A DNA stretch of 64,000 nt from Shimia aestuarii (GTDB lineage Bacteria > Pseudomonadota > Alphaproteobacteria > Rhodobacterales > Rhodobacteraceae). Positions 62,802 through 64,000 of this stretch are shown piece after piece. The stretch spans positions 51,229-115,228 of the forward strand of contig NZ_JAKVRD010000011.1 in assembly GCF_022814865.1 (NCBI RefSeq), written 5' to 3'. The notes beneath the pieces are model-generated. The model did not search any database, was not told the origin of the DNA, and saw only the letters and a program-made list of their open reading frames with translations. The position numbers were made by a program, and so were the translations under genes. Within the stretch, counting starts at the first letter, position 1; the number at the start of each line of letters is the position of its first letter.

Positions 62802-63167
62802 ATGTTGGATGAGCGAGGCAGCGTAGAGCTTGTCGAAGAAACTGATGATCACGTTGATGTTTCGATCTCGCAGATGGCTCTGTGCGATCTGGATGGCTGT
62901 TGGTTGGTAGAAAAGGACTACAAGGTCAAAGGTGAGGTTTGGCGGGTGCACAAGTTCGATGCAGACCCGTTTCCTTCAAGCCCTCACGCTCACTGCGTTG
63001 GTGGTCGAGATCGATTTGTGGGGTTAAAGATGCACCTCGGAAACGCCGAACTGTTTCGAGGCCCGGAGACAACCGGAAGGTTTTTGGGTAAGAAGCAGTT
63101 CAACAGGTTAATAGATGCTATCCGCCCGAAGTTTCCGGACATCGAATTGCCGCTGGAAAACGTCTGA
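62802..63167 (+). CDS. Hypothetical protein, island
   Basis: A 121-residue acidic protein with a very good ribosome site (AGGAGG five bases before ATG 62802). A His-rich segment VWRVHKFDADPFPSSPHAHC lies near 46-65, followed by a basic C-terminal half with GLKMHLGNAELFRG and KKQFNRLIDAIRPKFPDIELP. The pattern HKxDxxPxPxSPHAH recalls small toxin-like nucleases but I cannot make a match. It is convergent to the truncated LOTUS gene and stands alone. Confidence 0.65.
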   Translation: MLDERGSVELVEETDDHVDVSISQMALCDLDGCWLVEKDYKVKGEVWRVHKFDADPFPSSPHAHCVGGRDRFVGLKMHLGNAELFRGPETTGRFLGKKQFNRLIDAIRPKFPDIELPLENV

Positions 63168-63281
63168 GTGCGGCCCATACCGGACACTCATCTTCGCGAC
63201 CTGCGCTGCGGTGCAGCTTCTCAAAAGCAGCCATTCGATGAAGCGCAGCTTTCCCGCTACGTCAAAACAACTTTATGCACC

Positions 63282-63874
63282 TTAAAGCGGCTTCGCGGAA
63301 TTCTCCCTCACCCGAAAGTAGGCCGTGCGTTGCCCATGCATTTCAAAATACCGTAGGTCCAATGTGGGCGTCTCATGCACGACCTGCCGCCAACTTTGGC
63401 ATCCATATTTGGCAGGTAGTTGCTCAGGGTACCGTTTGACGATCCATTTGCCAGTCTCAGCTACAGGTGCCCAGCCATCGACAGCCAACGCACCGAATGC
63501 TTCTCGCAGGGCGCTCACTATGCCCGAGGCGTCCCAATTTACTGTACCATCGGCGGAAATCCCGTTGACAAATAGGTCTTTGCCCCTTTCCGACTGCAAG
63601 AACTCTAAGAGCGCTTGCCGCGCACTTTCCGTACCTTTTGCCCATTCCCGAAGTTGTGCGAACTGTTGGTCGATAAGGTTGTATGCTGTTACCAATGCAT
63701 CTTGCGCGCCACGACATCCATCCGAGCTCGAGAGGTCGTGCTGGTCTATGAAGTGATGAACCAGTTTGTTCCTTAGAACTACCATCTCTCTCAGTTCGCT
63801 CTCGAACCGGGTGAACTCTGTGTCGGGCAAACCAAGGGATATCTGCATGGTGAACGAATTGACCTTCTCAGGAG
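63282..63874 (-). pseudogene. OST-HTH/LOTUS-domain protein, 5' end removed by an IS element
   Basis: An open frame of about 197 codons with no convincing start: from the IS boundary at 63,874 the frame continues into IS sequence. The first part (RFESELREMVVLRNKLVHHFIDQHDL) and SSDGCRGAQDALVTAYNLID match the N-terminal region of a family of bacterial LOTUS proteins, and the C-terminal part (ALREAFGALAVDGWAPVAETGKWI, YPEQLPAKYGCQSWRQVVHE, TLDLRYFEM) is the OST-HTH/LOTUS fold, which binds RNA. ATG 63848 (MQISLG) is a possible internal start but has no ribosome site. The intact protein would be roughly 50-80 residues longer. Confidence 0.75.
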
Positions 63875-64000
63875 TGATCCTCCCCCACTGAAGTGGTCCT
63901 CCGCTATGTTTAGGAAAACGGAGGAAACACATGGCCAACAAGCGACCGAAGCCGGAAGAGATTGTCACGAAGTTAAGGCAGGTTGAGGTTCTGACGGGGC
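63875..64000 (+). mobile_element. Left end of an IS3-family-like insertion sequence
   Basis: Begins with TGATCCTCCCCCACTGAAGT, a TG-starting terminal sequence of the kind found in IS3-type elements, and contains a transposase start 56 bases further in. It lies exactly where the LOTUS gene loses its family sequence. The element runs over the end of the window, so its right end and target duplication cannot be seen. Confidence 0.75.
63931..64000 (+). CDS. Transposase OrfA of the IS element (partial)
   Basis: Starts MANKRPKPEEIVTKLRQVEV, the beginning of the helix-turn-helix OrfA of many IS3-family elements (the KPEEIVxKLRQVEVL pattern). CGGAGG lies eight bases before ATG 63931. Only 23 residues are inside the window. 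Confidence 0.85.
   Translation, partial: MANKRPKPEEIVTKLRQVEVLTG

Noticed and set aside
63848..63850. ATG as the true start of the LOTUS protein
   Set aside because: No ribosome site lies at a proper distance and the family continues further upstream, so truncation by the IS element is more likely.

Overview
The window looks like a chromosomal segment from an alphaproteobacterium of the order Rhodobacterales (Roseobacter-type relatives). The evidence is the order rpsT-dnaA-dnaN-recF-gyrB, a petP-petR pair followed by a histone-deacetylase-like gene, xseB, ispA and dxs, a methionine/photolyase repair set with an FeS-type photolyase, high third-position G+C, and a dispersed intergenic repeat of a kind I recall as common in this order. 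I cannot name the species.

Layout. 1-7,500: the replication-initiation block (rpsT, dnaA, dnaN, recF, gyrB), with a stretch before dnaA that carries a DnaA box and several GANTC sites. 7,520-11,944: a GcvT/DmdA-like protein and a three-gene nucleotide-sugar cassette (GDP-mannose 4,6-dehydratase, a fucose-synthase-like epimerase/reductase and a ColD-type 3-dehydratase) that could make a 3,6-dideoxy sugar such as colitose. 11,941-15,290: the thiamine importer thiBPQ behind a TPP riboswitch, on the minus strand. 15,619-23,887: aroC, an AEC transporter, a cytochrome P450 behind malonyl-CoA synthetase, an EamA exporter, an orphan citrate-lyase alpha subunit coupled to ilvE. 24,056-29,408: petPR, HDAC-like hydrolase, xseB, ispA, dxs, feeding the non-mevalonate isoprenoid pathway. 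29,405-37,824: small enzymes and an acyl-CoA catabolic set (CaiD-like hydratase, NDP-forming acyl-CoA ligase, acyl-CoA dehydrogenase, GlxA-type regulator) that resembles a carnitine/betaine-type pathway. 38,119-49,327: HU, CBS and ASCH proteins, then a redox and damage-repair neighbourhood (CcdA, Tat-type thioredoxin, exported glutathione peroxidase, MsrB, MsrA, FeS photolyase), followed by HyuA, QueG, a GST and MtgA. 49,464-57,609: glutamate synthase (gltD-gltB), uppP, and an NDUFA9-like protein.

At 57,785-57,871 there is a tRNA-Leu(CAG). Everything after it (57,872-64,000) changes character: lower G+C, few recognisable genes, an XRE regulator, an AlpA-type regulator overlapping a RepA-like AAA ATPase, phage-like unknowns, and an IS element at the window edge that truncates an OST-HTH/LOTUS protein gene. 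This looks like the first part of an integrated element that used the tRNA gene; no integrase and no second attachment site is visible before the window ends.

Structures that the genes do not explain: an 11-bp-periodic repeat found both before an EamA gene (39,334) and between gltD and gltB (54,080); seven copies of a short intergenic repeat; a perfect 11-bp inverted repeat in the gltD/uppP divergent region; and a perfect 24-bp palindrome in the island.
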